Part shown: positions 6,776 to 8,042 of the stretch, piece after piece
Position numbering within the stretch: the stretch's first letter is position 1
How the letters are laid out: each line of letters begins with the position of its first letter
Assembly: GCA_947258675.1 (NCBI GenBank)
Contig: CAMYJP010000167.1
Coordinates: 1 to 8,042, forward strand
Source of the DNA: an uncultured Desulfobulbaceae bacterium
GTDB lineage: Bacteria > Desulfobacterota > Desulfobulbia > Desulfobulbales > BM004
Reading direction: 5' to 3'
DNA length: 8,042 bases
Notes under the pieces: model-generated
Seen by the model: the letters and a program-made list of their open reading frames with translations, nothing else
Told to the model about the DNA's origin: nothing
Databases searched by the model: none
Translations under genes and position numbers: made by a program

Positions 6776-6898
6776 CAAGGCGCTACAAGTGACCTGCTGG
6801 CAACGCGGTCAATTTTGGCTTTCTCCATCTGCCAAAGTTCTGAGGTAAATTAAAAGATATGGGGCAGCCCCAGCAGACCCCTGAGCTATAACGTATGT
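6770..6898 (+). other. Integron attC-like recombination site 2, right box degenerate (about 129 bp)
   Basis: The left box GCATAAC (6770-6776) matches the expected reverse complement of GTTATGC and contains the stop codon of the peptidase gene. An inner stem is formed by CTGCTGG (about 6796-6802) and CCAGCAG (6870-6876). The right end reads AACGTATGT (6890-6898) where site 1 has GACGTTATGC, so one T of the GTT crossover triplet appears missing. A short GGGGC-A-GCCCC palindrome (6861-6871) lies in the right half. Position, length and left box support attC; the damaged right box lowers confidence and predicts poor recombination. Confidence 0.6.
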
Positions 6899-6936
6899 GA
6901 AAAAAGAAAAATTAACACCAAGCAAAAAATCTTGGA

Positions 6937-7113
6937 ATGACTAAGTCAGAATTAATACGGAAAAGTATTAACGAATACCTTGGGAGGCTTTCAGAACCAA
7001 ACGCATGGATTGCTGGCAAAGATTTATTTGGCAAATATTCCAGTGGGCAAGGGAATTTATCCGCGGAGAGAAAAGAAAAAATAAAAAGTAAAATTAGGGC
7101 TAAACGGCAATGA
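6937..7113 (+). CDS. VapB-like (CopG/ribbon-helix-helix type) antitoxin, N-terminally short
   Basis: 58 residues. It begins MTKSELIRKSINEYL, which matches the second helix of ribbon-helix-helix antitoxins, and continues with KDLFGKYSSGQGNLS and a basic tail that ends IRAKRQ. This kind of C-terminus is common in small antitoxins paired with PIN toxins, where it wraps the toxin. The DNA-binding N-terminal beta-strand and first helix (usually about 20 residues more) are missing from the ATG at 6937; the frame is open only seven codons further upstream before TAA at 6913-6915. The stop overlaps the toxin start as ATGA, so the pair is translationally coupled. It should neutralise the toxin by direct binding, but autorepression may be lost. 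The frame is too short to stand out by length; I read it directly. Confidence 0.7.
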   Translation: MTKSELIRKSINEYLGRLSEPNAWIAGKDLFGKYSSGQGNLSAERKEKIKSKIRAKRQ

Positions 7114-7520
7114 AAAAAATCCTTATAGATTCTGGTCCGTTAATAGCCCTTTTCGACTCATCCGACAAACATCATTCTGATGCTGTCAATTTTATAAAAA
7201 ACAACAAGTTACCTCTGGCAACAACCATTGCATCCGTAACAGAAACCCTCCACTTATTAGATTTCAACCGAAATGCTCAGATAGATTTTTTAGAGTGGGT
7301 ATACAGAGGAGCTGTTGAAATACATCATATCGGAAATAATGATTTTGGGCGTATCAAAAAACTTACTGAAAAATATCGAGATCTGCCAATGGATTTTGCT
7401 GACTCATGCCTTGTATATTTGGCGGAAAAACTAAATGTAAACACCATTGCCACAATTGACCGAGATTTCACAATATACCGAATACAAGGGAGAAGAAAAT
7501 TCAAAATTATTCTTTCATGA
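7110..7520 (+). CDS. vapC: PIN-domain toxin ribonuclease, VapC family
   Basis: 136 residues, the usual VapC length. PIN-domain acidic residues are in place: Asp7 in ILIDSGPLIALFD, Glu45 in SVTETLHLL, Asp98 in PMDFADSCL (Asp95 nearby), and Asp117 in IATIDRDF with Asp119 close by. These coordinate divalent metal for RNA cleavage; VapC toxins usually cut tRNA or rRNA and arrest translation. The ATG at 7110 overlaps the stop of the antitoxin by ATGA, the classic antitoxin-toxin arrangement. Toxin-antitoxin modules are common in large chromosomal integron arrays, where they are thought to stabilise the array. The reading frame is intact, so toxicity is presumably retained. Target RNA cannot be inferred. 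Confidence 0.88.
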   Translation: MKKILIDSGPLIALFDSSDKHHSDAVNFIKNNKLPLATTIASVTETLHLLDFNRNAQIDFLEWVYRGAVEIHHIGNNDFGRIKKLTEKYRDLPMDFADSCLVYLAEKLNVNTIATIDRDFTIYRIQGRRKFKIILS

Positions 7521-7935
7521 TGAGAGTAGCGGGAATCAAAATAAATCACATATCGAATAAGGATAGATTGTGAGAGCGTAGCGATCCACCATCTTATCCA
7601 TGGTTGAACAAGCCCGGAGTAATAACAAGGAAATATCTTTTTCAGAAAATTTTGTTGGAAGTGCAATCAAGTGACAGGCACTTTTATCAGGACACACCTC
7701 TCCCTTTACCTCTTGAGGCATGAAAAAAACCTATATCATAGAACCTACGTTCCTCCTCTTGAATTAAACGTTGAGGCGGAGCCAGGAAAAACGCTACCCT
7801 GACGGTCTTGTATTTCTGCGAAATTCTATAATCAACATTGAAGCCTTACAGCAAGGACACTTGAAAACAGGCACTTTATGCAGACGAAGCCATAATACCC
7901 TAAATAATATCACCCAATGACCTTATGCAGAAAAC
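7521..7935. other. Region without a recognisable gene between toxin modules
   Basis: Plus-strand frames are short. Two minus-strand frames (7325-7666 and 7536-7721) exist, but one overlaps vapC and neither has a recognisable motif. An attC site would be expected here if the array continues, but I find only imperfect candidates: AATAACAAGG at 7621-7630, ACGTTGAGGC at 7768-7777 and CCTTATGCAG at 7921-7930. A near-repeat of ACAGGCACTTT occurs at about 7675 and 7867. The stretch may be a decayed or non-coding cassette. Confidence 0.4.
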
Positions 7936-7964
7936 TTGCAAAGTGTATCACTAGGTGATATAGT
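7936..7964 (+). promoter_or_regulatory. Sigma70-type promoter for the RelE-like gene
   Basis: TTGCAA (7936-7941, four of six matches to TTGACA) and TATAGT (7959-7964, five of six to TATAAT) are separated by exactly 17 bases. The -10 box ends only six bases before the ATG at 7971, so transcription would begin at or next to the start codon. That gives a leaderless or nearly leaderless mRNA unless an internal ATG at 7983 is used. Confidence 0.6.
7946..7960 (+). promoter_or_regulatory. Palindromic operator candidate inside the promoter spacer
   Basis: TATCAC (7946-7951) and GTGATA (7955-7960) are perfect inverted arms around TAG. The palindrome fills the space between the -35 and -10 boxes, where a bound repressor would block RNA polymerase. 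Autorepression by the antitoxin or by the toxin-antitoxin complex is the usual arrangement for such modules; the repressor gene would lie beyond the window. Confidence 0.55.
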
Positions 7965-7970
7965 AAGTGT

Positions 7971-8042
7971 ATGAATAATTTAATGACCAAACACTTTGCA
8001 AAATGGGCGGCAAAGCAAAAGATAAGGGAAAATGAATTACAT
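7971..8042 (+). CDS. RelE/HigB-type toxin, N-terminal 24 codons, cut by the window end
   Basis: The frame encodes MNNLMTKHFAKWAAKQKIRE and four further residues before the window ends. The pattern T-K-FAKWA-K-I--EL resembles the start of RelE/HigB-like toxins of the PF06296 type, in which a Phe-Ala-x-Trp motif opens the first helix. These are ribosome-dependent mRNA interferases, and the antitoxin usually follows the toxin gene. With only 24 residues this is a motif-level guess. The start could also be the ATG at 7983. Its promoter and operator are described separately. It would be the second toxin module in this cassette region. Confidence 0.5.
   Translation, partial: MNNLMTKHFAKWAAKQKIRENELH

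Noticed and set aside
7325..7721. Minus-strand frames of 113 and 61 codons downstream of vapC
   Set aside because: The first overlaps the well-supported vapC gene over most of its coding end, and neither frame has a recognisable motif or a good ribosome-binding site. The shorter one could be the translation of a dispersed repeat, which I cannot test here.
7602..7777. Third attC site from GAACAAGCCCGG to ACGTTGAGGC
   Set aside because: The outer boxes are not complementary, no inner stem could be paired, and the right box departs from the GTTATGC form seen in the clearer site.

Overview
The window looks like accessory DNA of a Gram-negative bacterium. The support for Gram-negative is a gene with a signal peptide, a beta-strand-rich domain and a terminal tryptophan, as in outer-membrane barrels. 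The AT-rich composition and the gene content would suit a marine or sediment (delta)proteobacterium, but that placement is inference only. No integron integrase, rRNA, tRNA or CRISPR array is visible.

Layout. 1-386: non-coding, with two adjacent hairpins near 205-249. 387-2135 (+): a predicted outer-membrane beta-barrel protein with a long Glu/Arg-rich coiled coil after its signal peptide. 2261-2686 (+): an acidic soluble protein I do not recognise. 2687-3125: AT-rich, with nested GATATC-containing inverted repeats and one doubtful 41-codon ORF. 3126-5766: a complete IS21-family insertion sequence on the minus strand, with 48-bp imperfect terminal repeats, istA and istB overlapping by ATGA, and a small third ORF resembling the DNA-binding N-terminus of another transposase family.

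5767-8042 reads as part of an integron gene-cassette array. It begins with the 3' end of an ankyrin-repeat gene whose 5' part was lost at the insertion sequence. A 114-bp attC-like site follows (5954-6067), then a one-gene cassette for a transglutaminase-like cysteine peptidase with a hydrophobic C-terminus. The stop codon of that gene lies inside the first box of a second attC-like site (6770-6898), whose crossover triplet appears damaged. Next come an antitoxin/VapC pair (6937-7520), a roughly 450-bp gap without a recognisable gene, and the first 24 codons of a RelE-type toxin with a strong promoter and embedded palindrome, cut by the window edge.

The right side therefore appears to be an all-plus-strand array of stress or conflict genes (ankyrin protein, peptidase, two toxin modules), the usual content of sedentary chromosomal integrons. 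The insertion sequence has broken one cassette and probably deleted neighbouring DNA, because no target duplication and no 5' half of the ankyrin gene are found on its other side. The novelty candidates are the peptidase cassette, the attC variants, the shortened antitoxin and the third ORF in the insertion sequence.
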